Shown: positions 1-5,410, counted from the stretch's first letter. The stretch is DNA of 5,495 nt from Bacillota bacterium (GCA_023458875.1 JAEWXO010000009.1:1-5495); one strand, 5' to 3'. The notes: generated by a model not told the origin, from the letters alone. Program-made: numbers and translations.

Positions 1-5
1 TGTAG

Positions 6-25
6 GGAACGCATTTATGCGTTCC
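6..25. repeat. Perfect 9-bp inverted repeat (hairpin)
   Basis: GGAACGCAT at 6-14 and ATGCGTTCC at 17-25 are perfect reverse complements separated by TT. A further GTAG (2-5) and CTAC (32-35) could pair outside it with a bulge. The stem is strong and lies just after the left window edge, so it may be the end of an upstream gene's transcript. No run of T follows on the plus strand, so an intrinsic terminator is not supported. A recombination or protein-binding site is the alternative. Confidence 0.5.
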
Positions 26-76
26 GTTATGCTACGTGGTTTGTCGATTAAAAGCTATTTTATACTGTGAGAACCC

Positions 77-123
77 TTGAATTTTCAAGATGTGAAATTA
101 TTTTTGATGTGCGAAGTTTGAGT
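77..123 (+). repeat. Left arm of long-range inverted repeat
   Basis: TTGAATTTTCAAGATG (77-92) and TGCGAAGTTTGAGT (110-123) recur, reverse-complemented and in the matching order and spacing, at 5264-5311. That gives 30 identical bases within about 47. The 17 bases between the two conserved blocks (93-109) are not conserved and lack the small hairpin found in the right copy, so this copy looks degenerate in its middle. It lies directly before the truncated gene at 165, whose open frame runs back into the repeat. It could be an end of a mobile unit, a recombination site or a dispersed intergenic repeat. The identity is direct observation; the function is not known. Confidence 0.8.
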
Positions 124-164
124 TATTATTCATAAAAGTAAAAAATCTTCCGCCACTTGTTTCC

Positions 165-944
165 GTGATATCGATTTCTTTTATCGTTTTGCTCAATGTA
201 TTTCAAATTGTTTATGCAATTCAGATTAGTGAAAATATAGATGATTTGGAGTGGCTGCTTTATGTTTACCATTTAAATGTATTGATATTATCAGCGAGAG
301 TAATTCAGCAGCATATGGTTCAGCAAGTTGAGATTTTTAAAAGCAGAACCATGGAAATGGAGGAACACAAAGGGTTTAAGAAGCTTTTGGCAAATTTTGA
401 TGACTTATCAAAATATACCGTTTTGATTTTTATTGCACTGTTTTTTATTATCGCAATTATTGAGATTATATTTGTTGTTACAGGTCAAGGAATAGATGCG
501 CCTATCAAAGCCTTTACTGAAACAGCAGATTGGACATTTTCAAAACAAATTCCTCCACCGCCATTAGAATATGACGGACATTACCTTTGTACTATAGCAG
601 CCGGAGGACATAAAAGAATTGTTAAACCATTATGCTTAGGAACACGTAGAGGAGAAACAATAGTTGTCAATCGGCAGCTTTGTATCGCCAACGCTTTTGA
701 AGAAACAATACAGGAAAAATTCCCGTTGTTTCATAAGAAAATTCGTCATACATATGATACGTATGGATATCCTTTGTCAAGATTGATAACAAATGCATAT
801 AGGGCAGATGTTTTATACTTCATAAAGTATAAAAAAACTAATGGAGAAATATGGTCGGCGATGATAAGAATAATAGGAATCCGGCCTAAAAAAATAAAAA
901 ATGCTGTCAGGAGCCATAAAGCAAGTGTTATTAATGCCAAGTAA
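165..944 (+). pseudogene. DUF6688-like membrane protein, probably 5'-truncated
   Basis: The product has a hydrophobic N-terminus (about residues 2-20), a strong membrane helix at about 84-107, and a soluble C-terminal part. That part contains DGHYLCTIAAGGHKRIVKP (137-155) and VVNRQLCIANAFEE (167-180), followed by a tract with a YGYP motif. I recognise these as typical of the DUF6688 family of bacterial membrane proteins, whose function is unknown. The only start available is GTG at 165, and no Shine-Dalgarno sequence precedes it. The frame stays open upstream to a TGA at 105-107 without an ATG, running through the inverted repeat at 77-123. Family members normally carry more N-terminal sequence, so I infer that the 5' part was cut off by a rearrangement at the repeat. 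The 3' end is intact and converges on the minus-strand operon. It may be silent, or read only from upstream transcription. Confidence 0.6.
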
Positions 945-1003
945 ACCGATGCTCTGAAACAAAGAATATACCTGAGACTTTTGTCGCAAGCATTTTACTT
1001 GAA

Positions 1004-1807
1004 TTATCTTCGGTCGAGGTACTTCTCAAATGCTTTCAACACATTAAGCAACGATTCCGGCAGACGCTTATAACATTCTTCCTTCAGTTCGTCAGAAACA
1101 CCATAGAAGCCTTCCGCAATGCTGCCAGCAATAGCCGTCAGCGTGTCGCAGTCACCGCCGAGGGATACTGCAGTACGGATAACATCCTCAAAGCTGTCTC
1201 CCTCCAGGAAAGCCGTAATGGCCTCCGGCACGGTTTCCATACAGGTTTCTGTATGAAAATATCCTGGTCTGATTTCATCGCAGGTACGATTAATATCATA
1301 ACCAAATTCATGTTCAGTATATTCCTTTATTTCCGCTTTGCTGTGCCCTGTCCTTGCCAGGAAAATAGCACTGGCGGTTGCTTCAGCACCCCTGATTCCT
1401 TCCGGATGATTGTGGGTAACTTCAGCTGAAAGTCTTGCTGCGTGTCTGACTACACCGATATCGTTATATAACCACGCCACCGAGGAAACACGCATTGCAG
1501 AGCCGTTGCCAAAACTGTTATAAGCCTGGCACTCAGGATTAAGAAGCCATTGGCGAAACATTCCTCCGTACTCGGCATTCGGGTACATCTTTCCAAACTG
1601 ACGCATACGACTAGCAAGAATACGCAAAATGCAATCATCCGAGGCGCCAGGCTGTGCATCAAGAAAAGTCAGACCAACAGCCAAAGTCATTACAGTATCA
1701 TCTGTATAGGTAGATTTTCCGGAGAACAAAGGAAAGTCTTTGCTCTTGTTACCACGGTCAAATTCATAAGGGCTTCCGATGATGTCACCCAGGATTGCTC
1801 CAATCAT
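1004..1807 (-). CDS. ADP-ribosylglycohydrolase family protein (DraG/ARH type)
   Basis: Predicted cytoplasmic enzyme of 267 residues that hydrolyses the bond between ADP-ribose and a protein side chain or small molecule, using two Mg ions. The family signatures are present in order: GAILGD at 3-8, the metal-binding TDDT at 35-38, GNGSAMRV at 100-107, THNHPEG at 131-137, and the C-terminal metal-binding GGDCDT at 217-222 followed by an AIAGSIAEG helix. Length is normal and no metal-site residue appears to be missing, so it should be active; the substrate cannot be read from sequence. The ATG overlaps the vWA stop codon as ATGA (1804-1807), and a GAGGTGG ribosome site lies inside the end of the vWA gene, so translation is probably coupled. 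It is the last gene of the macro-vWA-ARH operon. I see no clear terminator between its stop and the converging gene ending at 944. Confidence 0.93.
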   Translation of the reverse strand: MIGAILGDIIGSPYEFDRGNKSKDFPLFSGKSTYTDDTVMTLAVGLTFLDAQPGASDDCILRILASRMRQFGKMYPNAEYGGMFRQWLLNPECQAYNSFGNGSAMRVSSVAWLYNDIGVVRHAARLSAEVTHNHPEGIRGAEATASAIFLARTGHSKAEIKEYTEHEFGYDINRTCDEIRPGYFHTETCMETVPEAITAFLEGDSFEDVIRTAVSLGGDCDTLTAIAGSIAEGFYGVSDELKEECYKRLPESLLNVLKAFEKYLDRR

Positions 1808-2448
1808 ATTTTTCCACCTCGTTTCTTATAATCTGCATCAATCTTCTTTTTCCAGTCAGCAGACAATGGTGCTTCACACGATCTTACCATTGTAATCGCC
1901 TTACTGATAACCTCATAGTTGAGAGCAGTTCCAACATCATCACAATGATAGTTGGCAGCCATAGTTTTATCTATGCCAAATTTTCCGGCTTCTGCTGCTG
2001 GGTCAATATTTGCGCCAAGGAAAAGGAACTCCCAGACATAACGCTCTTTCTGGCGTTCAATCATATGGCGGACCTTGTCGTAGGTGTAACGGTGGCTGGC
2101 ATTTTCCATACCATCAGTAGTGATGATAAAGAGTGTCTTTTCCGGCACATCTTCATTTCTGGCATACTTATGTGCATTCCCGATATGGCGGATTGCGCCA
2201 CCGACAGCATCCAGAAGTGCTGTACAACCACGTACAAAATATTCCTTATCAGTAAAGCCTGGTACATCTGCAATGGCAACGCGGTCATGAATAACCTCTG
2301 TTTCGTTGTCAAACAGCACCGTGGATACTACGGCATCACCCGGTTCCTTACGCTGCTTTTCCAACATGGAGTTGAAACCTCCGATAGTGTCCTTTTCCAG
2401 TCCCGACATGGAACCACTGCAGTCCAAGATAAATACAAGTTCAGTCAT
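1804..2448 (-). CDS. VWA domain protein (TerY-like)
   Basis: A 214-residue, essentially single-domain von Willebrand factor A protein. The metal-ion-dependent adhesion site is complete: DCSGS at 9-13 (Asp9, Ser11, Ser13), Thr76 in GCTALLDA, and Asp112 in TTDGMEN. There is no signal peptide or membrane segment, so it should be cytosolic and bind a partner protein through the bound metal. The overall pattern resembles the TerY group, whose members occur beside tellurium-resistance, kinase/phosphatase and nucleotide-signalling genes; the C-terminal zinc-binding extension of some TerY proteins is absent. The start is set by AGGAGG eight bases upstream. It sits between the macro-domain gene (81-base gap) and the ADP-ribosylglycohydrolase gene (4-base overlap), so a role as scaffold or substrate adaptor for the two ADP-ribose enzymes is a reasonable inference. 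The partner is unknown. Confidence 0.92.
   Translation of the reverse strand: MTELVFILDCSGSMSGLEKDTIGGFNSMLEKQRKEPGDAVVSTVLFDNETEVIHDRVAIADVPGFTDKEYFVRGCTALLDAVGGAIRHIGNAHKYARNEDVPEKTLFIITTDGMENASHRYTYDKVRHMIERQKERYVWEFLFLGANIDPAAEAGKFGIDKTMAANYHCDDVGTALNYEVISKAITMVRSCEAPLSADWKKKIDADYKKRGGKI
1814..1820 (-). promoter_or_regulatory. Ribosome binding site of the ADP-ribosylglycohydrolase gene
   Basis: On the minus strand GAGGTGG lies six bases before the ATG at 1807, inside the last codons of the vWA gene. It fixes this start and supports translational coupling of the two overlapping genes. Confidence 0.7.
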
Positions 2449-2456
2449 TTTGAAAT

Positions 2457-2462
2457 CCTCCT
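2457..2462 (-). promoter_or_regulatory. Ribosome binding site of the vWA gene
   Basis: Perfect AGGAGG on the minus strand, eight bases before the ATG at 2448. It identifies the start and shows that this gene is translated independently of the macro gene 81 bases upstream. Confidence 0.8.
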
Positions 2463-2508
2463 GTTTTTTTATTGTGATTTCATTATAGGTCAGACAGGAG
2501 AATGAATG

Positions 2509-2525
2509 GTCGCATAGTATGCGAC
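2509..2525. repeat. 17-bp palindrome between the macro and vWA genes
   Basis: GTCGCAT (2509-2515) and ATGCGAC (2519-2525) are perfect reverse complements around AGT. On the minus (operon) strand it begins four bases after the macro stop codon and is not followed by T residues, so it is not a classical terminator for the operon. On the plus strand five T's follow (2527-2531), so it could end antisense transcripts. An RNA-processing or 3'-end-protecting stem that sets the ratio of macro to vWA message, or a protein-binding site, is possible. Confidence 0.55.
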
Positions 2526-2529
2526 ATTT

Positions 2530-3600
2530 TTATGCGCCGATAAGTGGCTGGTCAAAAGCAAACAGAACCTCATTCAATTCAAAAACATTGTAGTTTCTGT
2601 TCACAAGAAAATACTCTACAATTACATCAAACTTGCTGCTGTGGGAAAGAGCAAATCCTGCCTGACCAATAAAGTCCTTTGTTTCATTAACATCTAATTC
2701 CAGTGCAAAGGCAAAAGCCAGTGCCGTTGTTTTGGATGGCTTGTAATCCATATTATTCCGGATTTTTGAAAACAGTTTTCTATCCACATTGGCCCTTTTA
2801 TAGATTTCAGAGTCTTTCTTTCCGGTGCGGTCTATAAGCTGCAGGAGTGTTTCAGAAAAACCTGTATCCAGATCTTTCAACAACTGCCCCCAATCACCGG
2901 AGTACACCGGAACCACTGCCTTAACAGACATATCAAGGCACCCTTTTAATTCCTTTGAAGGGCAAATATCCTTATGGATTGGGTTGCTCCGTTTCAGCCG
3001 TTCTCTTGTCAGCCTTGTTTCAAGGTGGGGGCCATCAGCCCGTTCCGTTCCATATTCGTCAATCGTTTTGCTGCGGATATAATTTTCGTCAATGAAGCTG
3101 CTGACGGATTTGAACAGTTTCTCAGACAGTGCGAAGGCATCCCTGCCAAACACAACCAGGTAAATCTGCATTTCATTTTCCAAAAGGAAAGTGCTGATTT
3201 CACGGACAGCTATTTGCAGAGCGAGAGGTTTAGGAAATCCATAATTCCCTGTGGCTATCAAAGGAAATGCGATGGACTCGCACTCATGCTCTTTAGCTAA
3301 GGCCAGGGACTTCCTGTAACACGAAGATAAAATATGCTCCTCTCCGTGATTGCCATCCTTCCAGATAGGGCCTACTGTATGGATAATATACTTTGTATCC
3401 AACCCGAACCCCGGTGTAATAACTGCATCACCGAAATCAATGCAACCGATTTTCTGTCTTTCTACAAGCAACTCATGTCCGGCTTTTTTATGTATTCCGC
3501 TGTCAACGCCGGAGCCGATGACAGGGCCCGGATTTGCCGTGTTCACCACTGCATCCACCTGCATATTTACAATATCATTCCGTACTATTTCAAAAGGCAT
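2530..3600 (-). CDS. Macro domain protein with C-terminal HTH-like domain
   Basis: A 356-residue fusion. Residues 1 to about 165 form a macro domain of the MacroD/YmdB type, which binds ADP-ribose and usually hydrolyses protein-linked mono-ADP-ribose or O-acetyl-ADP-ribose. Diagnostic parts are VVNTANPG at 18-25, GSGVDSGIHKKAG at 29-41 with the catalytic-type Asp33, GDAVITPGFGLDTKYIIHTVGP-like core at 57-78, and IATGNYGFP at 115-123. A charged linker follows (about 170-235). Residues about 247-356 form a second domain rich in helices, with a stretch at about 262-300 (IYKRANVDRKLFSKI then PSKTTALAFAFALEL) that resembles a Cro/C1-type helix-turn-helix, ending in an EVLFAFDQPLIG motif. I know this tail as a recurrent one in Clostridia macro proteins but not with a proven function. 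No membrane segment: cytosolic. AAGG six bases before the ATG supports the start. It is the first gene of the operon, directly behind the strong promoter at 3693-3721. Confidence 0.92.
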   Translation of the reverse strand: MPFEIVRNDIVNMQVDAVVNTANPGPVIGSGVDSGIHKKAGHELLVERQKIGCIDFGDAVITPGFGLDTKYIIHTVGPIWKDGNHGEEHILSSCYRKSLALAKEHECESIAFPLIATGNYGFPKPLALQIAVREISTFLLENEMQIYLVVFGRDAFALSEKLFKSVSSFIDENYIRSKTIDEYGTERADGPHLETRLTRERLKRSNPIHKDICPSKELKGCLDMSVKAVVPVYSGDWGQLLKDLDTGFSETLLQLIDRTGKKDSEIYKRANVDRKLFSKIRNNMDYKPSKTTALAFAFALELDVNETKDFIGQAGFALSHSSKFDVIVEYFLVNRNYNVFELNEVLFAFDQPLIGA

Positions 3601-3663
3601 AGGCGACCTTCTTGTTTATCCCTCACGTTTAATCATATATCCACTGCACCTATCCGCAATCGT

Positions 3664-3677
3664 TGTTAGTTCTAACA
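3664..3677. promoter_or_regulatory. Candidate operator of the macro operon
   Basis: TGTTAG and CTAACA form a perfect 14-bp palindrome with a TT centre, 16 to 29 bases downstream of the minus-strand -10 box, just inside the expected transcript start. This position suits a repressor. The half-site, read on the minus strand as TGTGTTA...TAACA, resembles the inverted repeat at the opposite promoter (3994-4025). The binding protein is not known; the HTH-like tail of the macro protein or the XRE protein at 4523 are candidates. Confidence 0.5.
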
Positions 3678-3692
3678 CAAATAAGATAATTT

Positions 3693-3721
3693 ATTATATC
3701 ACGCAAATCTTAAATTTACAA
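3693..3721 (-). promoter_or_regulatory. Promoter of the macro-vWA-ARH operon
   Basis: On the minus strand TTGTAA (3721-3716) is separated by exactly 17 bases from a perfect TATAAT (3698-3693). It lies about 93 bases before the macro ATG, leaving an untranslated leader of roughly 85 bases that contains the palindrome at 3664-3677. This is a housekeeping sigma-70/sigma-A type match. Confidence 0.75.
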
Positions 3722-3878
3722 TATACGCACAGGAAGTGACGATTGTTTTTTTGCAACACCATACGTCGTAATTCATGACGGCAGCCTGCGTAAGAATATT
3801 CTCATTAAAGGTTAATAAATATACTTGGGAAATGTATTTCAGGTTCAGGACTTATCGTCGTATTTAGCCTTCGTGCGA

Positions 3879-3900
3879 TATAAGTAATGTTGTACTTATA
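3879..3900. repeat. 8-bp inverted repeat in the intergenic region
   Basis: TATAAGTA (3879-3886) and TACTTATA (3893-3900) are perfect reverse complements around a six-base loop. No T-run follows. It may be a binding site or part of a decayed element; by its AT content chance is a possibility. Confidence 0.35.
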
Positions 3901-3975
3901 ACGTCTGGTATTGGAATTTATTAATATGCACAAAATATAGCGTAAATTTTAGTAGTATATTAATGTAAAGAATTA

Positions 3976-4004
3976 TTGACATCATGTATAATATGTGTTA
4001 CAAT
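3976..4004 (+). promoter_or_regulatory. Promoter of the membrane protein/XRE/flavodoxin operon
   Basis: Perfect TTGACA (3976-3981), a 17-base spacer and TACAAT (3999-4004), giving a start of transcription near 4011 and a short leader before the ATG at 4039. One of the clearest promoters in the window. Confidence 0.8.
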
Positions 4005-4025
4005 ATGTTTATAAAAATTAACACA
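3994..4025. promoter_or_regulatory. Candidate operator over the -10 box and leader
   Basis: TGTGTTA (3994-4000) and TAACACA (4019-4025) are perfect 7-bp inverted arms with centres 25 bases apart. The left arm overlaps the -10 box and the right arm lies just before the ribosome site. This would let a dimeric regulator, such as the XRE protein encoded in the same operon, block its own promoter. Autoregulation is an inference. Confidence 0.45.
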
Positions 4026-4038
4026 CAGGAGGATTATT

Positions 4039-4530
4039 ATGTCATATCATGAAAAACGAGCTTTTTTAGGTTTAGGGACGTTATTATTAGTTGTTGTAAG
4101 TTATTGTATTTATGCTTTTAGTTCTTACGCAAACGGAAATACCCAAAATGATAACATTAAGTTTTGGGCAGGGGCTATTTTGTTATTTATTGCAGTCGGA
4201 GTAATTATTACCGTAATTACAGAAATTATACTTTATATTAGGGAGTATTTAAAGATTTCAGCTGACAAAAATCTATCTAAAGCATCTGTAACACAAAAAA
4301 TGAAAACAATATCCAACCCTGATGAAATGGATAAGCTTATTGAACTTAAAACCTCAAAAATCAGCTATGAATTCACTGGAATTGGGTTTGTTTCTGCGAT
4401 GATACTTGTTCTTATTGGGTTTTCAGCTTCTGTAATGATCAATATTATATTCCTTTCTATGTGTGTCGGAAGCTTTATTGAAGGAATCGCAGTAATCTAT
4501 TATTACAAAGTTGGAGTTTCAAATGAATAA
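4039..4530 (+). CDS. Four-helix membrane protein paired with XRE regulator
   Basis: A 163-residue integral membrane protein with four predicted helices: about 8-30, 41-67, 111-130 and 132-156. The cytosolic-looking loop between helices 2 and 3 is charged and contains a DEMDKLIELKTSKISY stretch, and the protein ends YYYKVGVSNE. This layout matches a common, poorly studied family that opens with a YxEKR-type start (here MSYHEKRAF) and is nearly always encoded directly before a small YozG-like regulator, as here. Its biochemical role is not known; control of the regulator's activity from the membrane is a plausible inference. A perfect AGGAGG at 4027-4032, six bases before the ATG, fixes the start. 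Its end overlaps the next gene by 8 bases. Confidence 0.85.
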   Translation: MSYHEKRAFLGLGTLLLVVVSYCIYAFSSYANGNTQNDNIKFWAGAILLFIAVGVIITVITEIILYIREYLKISADKNLSKASVTQKMKTISNPDEMDKLIELKTSKISYEFTGIGFVSAMILVLIGFSASVMINIIFLSMCVGSFIEGIAVIYYYKVGVSNE

Positions 4531-4762
4531 AAAATTAATTGTTAAAAACAAGATAAGGACACTGCGATTTTTTGCGGACGAAATGACACAACAAGAACTT
4601 GCAGAACGGATTGGTTCGTCAAGGCAGACAATAATAGCAATTGAATCTGAAAAATATTCGCCATCCTTGGAAATGGCATTTCGTATAGCTGATGTATTTG
4701 GAGTAACTATTAATGAAGTTTTTGAAGTTGAAAAAAACTCTGAAGAGAATGAGCAAAAGTAA
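4523..4762 (+). CDS. Small XRE-family (YozG-like) transcriptional regulator
   Basis: A 79-residue DNA-binding protein made almost only of a Cro/C1 helix-turn-helix: MTQQELAERIGSSRQTIIAI at 21-40, followed by ESEKYSPSLEMAFRIADVFG and the VTINEVFEVE ending typical of YozG-like regulators, then an acidic tail. An in-frame TTG at 4511 would add four residues, but the ATG at 4523 has GGAG at 4513-4516 six bases ahead, so I use it. The gene starts inside the end of the membrane-protein gene, which implies co-expression and probable coupling. It likely regulates its own operon through the inverted repeat at 3994-4025, and perhaps the divergent macro operon; neither is shown. Confidence 0.93.
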   Translation: MNKKLIVKNKIRTLRFFADEMTQQELAERIGSSRQTIIAIESEKYSPSLEMAFRIADVFGVTINEVFEVEKNSEENEQK

Positions 4763-4792
4763 CTTCATTTTTTATTATAAAGGAGAATGATT

Positions 4793-5260
4793 ATGGAAAC
4801 AAAAGTATCAGCACTTGTGATAGTATATTCATATCATCACAACAACACAGAAAAAATTGCAGATGTAATTGCGAATACACTTGGAGCAGATGTTAAACAT
4901 CCGGATGAAATTACAGGAGAGGATACTGGTAGCTATAATTTAATAGGATTTGGAGCAGGTATTGATAGCGGTAAGCATTATGCACCTTTGATTGGAATTG
5001 TAAAGGCTCTTCCTGATGTTAAAGATAAAAAAGCATTTATCTTTTCAACCAGTGGTATTTACGGTAAGAAAAAGATGCTAAAAGATCATAGTGCATTAAG
5101 AGATATTCTCATTGCAAAGGGCTACGTAATTATTGATGAATTCAGCTGTGCGGGGTTCAATACAAACAGCATATTGAAAACCTTTGGTGGAATGAATAAA
5201 GGGAAACCTAATGCTGATGATTTTAAAAGAGCAGAGGATTTTGCTTTAAAACTAATGTAA
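4793..5260 (+). CDS. Flavodoxin family protein
   Basis: A 155-residue cytosolic FMN-binding electron carrier or NAD(P)H-coupled redox protein. The phosphate-binding loop is YSYHHNNTEK at 12-21, less canonical than the SxTGNT form. It is followed by YNLIGFGAGIDSGKHYAPL (about 48-66) and AFIFSTSG (81-88), the strands and loops that hold the isoalloxazine ring. A C-terminal block (SCAGFNTNS, then GGMNKGKPNADD) is characteristic of a short anaerobe flavodoxin subgroup. AGGAG at 4781-4785 is seven bases before the ATG at 4793 but only one base before an in-frame ATG at 4787, so the shorter form is chosen. It follows the XRE gene by 30 bases without a promoter of its own that I can see, so it is probably the third gene of that operon. 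The redox partner is not encoded here. Confidence 0.92.
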   Translation: METKVSALVIVYSYHHNNTEKIADVIANTLGADVKHPDEITGEDTGSYNLIGFGAGIDSGKHYAPLIGIVKALPDVKDKKAFIFSTSGIYGKKKMLKDHSALRDILIAKGYVIIDEFSCAGFNTNSILKTFGGMNKGKPNADDFKRAEDFALKLM

Positions 5261-5263
5261 AAT

Positions 5264-5311
5264 ACTCAAACTTCGCAGTTAATAAACTGCGTGTGCATCT
5301 TGAAAATTCAA
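5264..5311 (-). repeat. Right arm of long-range inverted repeat
   Basis: ACTCAAACTTCGCA (5264-5277) and CATCTTGAAAATTCAA (5296-5311) are the exact reverse complement of the two conserved blocks at 77-123. Between them lies a perfect 7-bp hairpin, CGCAGTT/AACTGCG (5274-5280 and 5285-5291) with an AATA loop, that the left copy lacks. The repeat starts three bases after the flavodoxin stop and ends about 18 bases before the transposase leader arm. No T-run follows the hairpin, so it is not a typical terminator. Confidence 0.8.
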
Positions 5312-5327
5312 TTGATAGATAAAAAAA

Positions 5328-5410
5328 ATATAGTATGTAGTCTCCAAAAATGTTATAATGTAAGTGATAACAAAACATTAATAAATCACAAAGGAGATTA
5401 CATACTATGT
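5328..5410 (+). promoter_or_regulatory. Long leader hairpin hiding the transposase ribosome site
   Basis: ATAGTATGTAGTCTCC (5330-5345) pairs with GGAGATTACATACTAT (5393-5408): 15 Watson-Crick pairs and one G-U, extendable by two to 5328/5410. The right arm contains the GGAG ribosome site and the first two bases of the ATG at 5407. The gene's own -10 box lies between the arms, so only transcripts entering from outside would contain both arms and be translationally silenced. This is the known logic of RNA hairpins that protect IS10 and IS50 from read-through activation. Confidence 0.75.
5351..5359 (+). promoter_or_regulatory. Extended -10 promoter of the transposase gene
   Basis: TG at 5351-5352, one base, then a perfect TATAAT at 5354-5359 form an extended -10 element. 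No good -35 box is present at 17 bases (TAGTAT at 5331-5336). Transcription should begin near 5366, downstream of the left hairpin arm. Short inverted arms TGTTAT/ATAACA (5351-5356 and 5367-5372) surround the start point. Confidence 0.6.

Larger units (their letters stand above)
3601..4038. other. Divergent intergenic region
   Basis: 438 bases separate the divergent macro and membrane-protein genes. The left third holds the minus-strand promoter and a palindrome; the right 65 bases hold the plus-strand promoter, an inverted repeat and a ribosome site. The middle (about 3740-3970) has a short hairpin at 3879-3900 and no open frame, tRNA or recognisable RNA that I can support. It is AT-rich, and its length beyond what two promoters need suggests a gene remnant or a regulatory RNA, neither of which I can show. 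Confidence 0.6.

Noticed and set aside
2482..2487. TATAAT on the minus strand before the vWA gene, a possible internal promoter
   Set aside because: No -35 match at 16-18 bases (ACCATT at 17) and no TG extension; in AT-rich DNA a lone -10 box is weak evidence.
1795..2505. Long plus-strand open frame of 236 codons opposite the vWA gene
   Set aside because: It is antisense to a gene with a complete MIDAS motif, a perfect ribosome site and an ATGA overlap with its neighbour; its own product resembles nothing and has no ribosome site.
3334..3739. Plus-strand open frames opposite the start of the macro gene and running into its promoter
   Set aside because: They mirror the conserved macro-domain codons on the other strand and have no recognisable domain or start signal.
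3740..3970. Small gene or gene remnant in the middle of the intergenic region
   Set aside because: Short frames on both strands have no ribosome site and no familiar motif; I cannot support a gene or a named RNA.
5274..5311. Resemblance of the right repeat to the end of a 16S-23S spacer (CTTGAAAATTC-like tract)
   Set aside because: No 23S rRNA follows within the next 180 bases; a transposase gene does, and the same sequence recurs inverted at the left without rRNA.
5264..5311. Intrinsic terminator after the flavodoxin gene
   Set aside because: The 7-bp hairpin is followed by TGTGCATCTTG, with no run of T.
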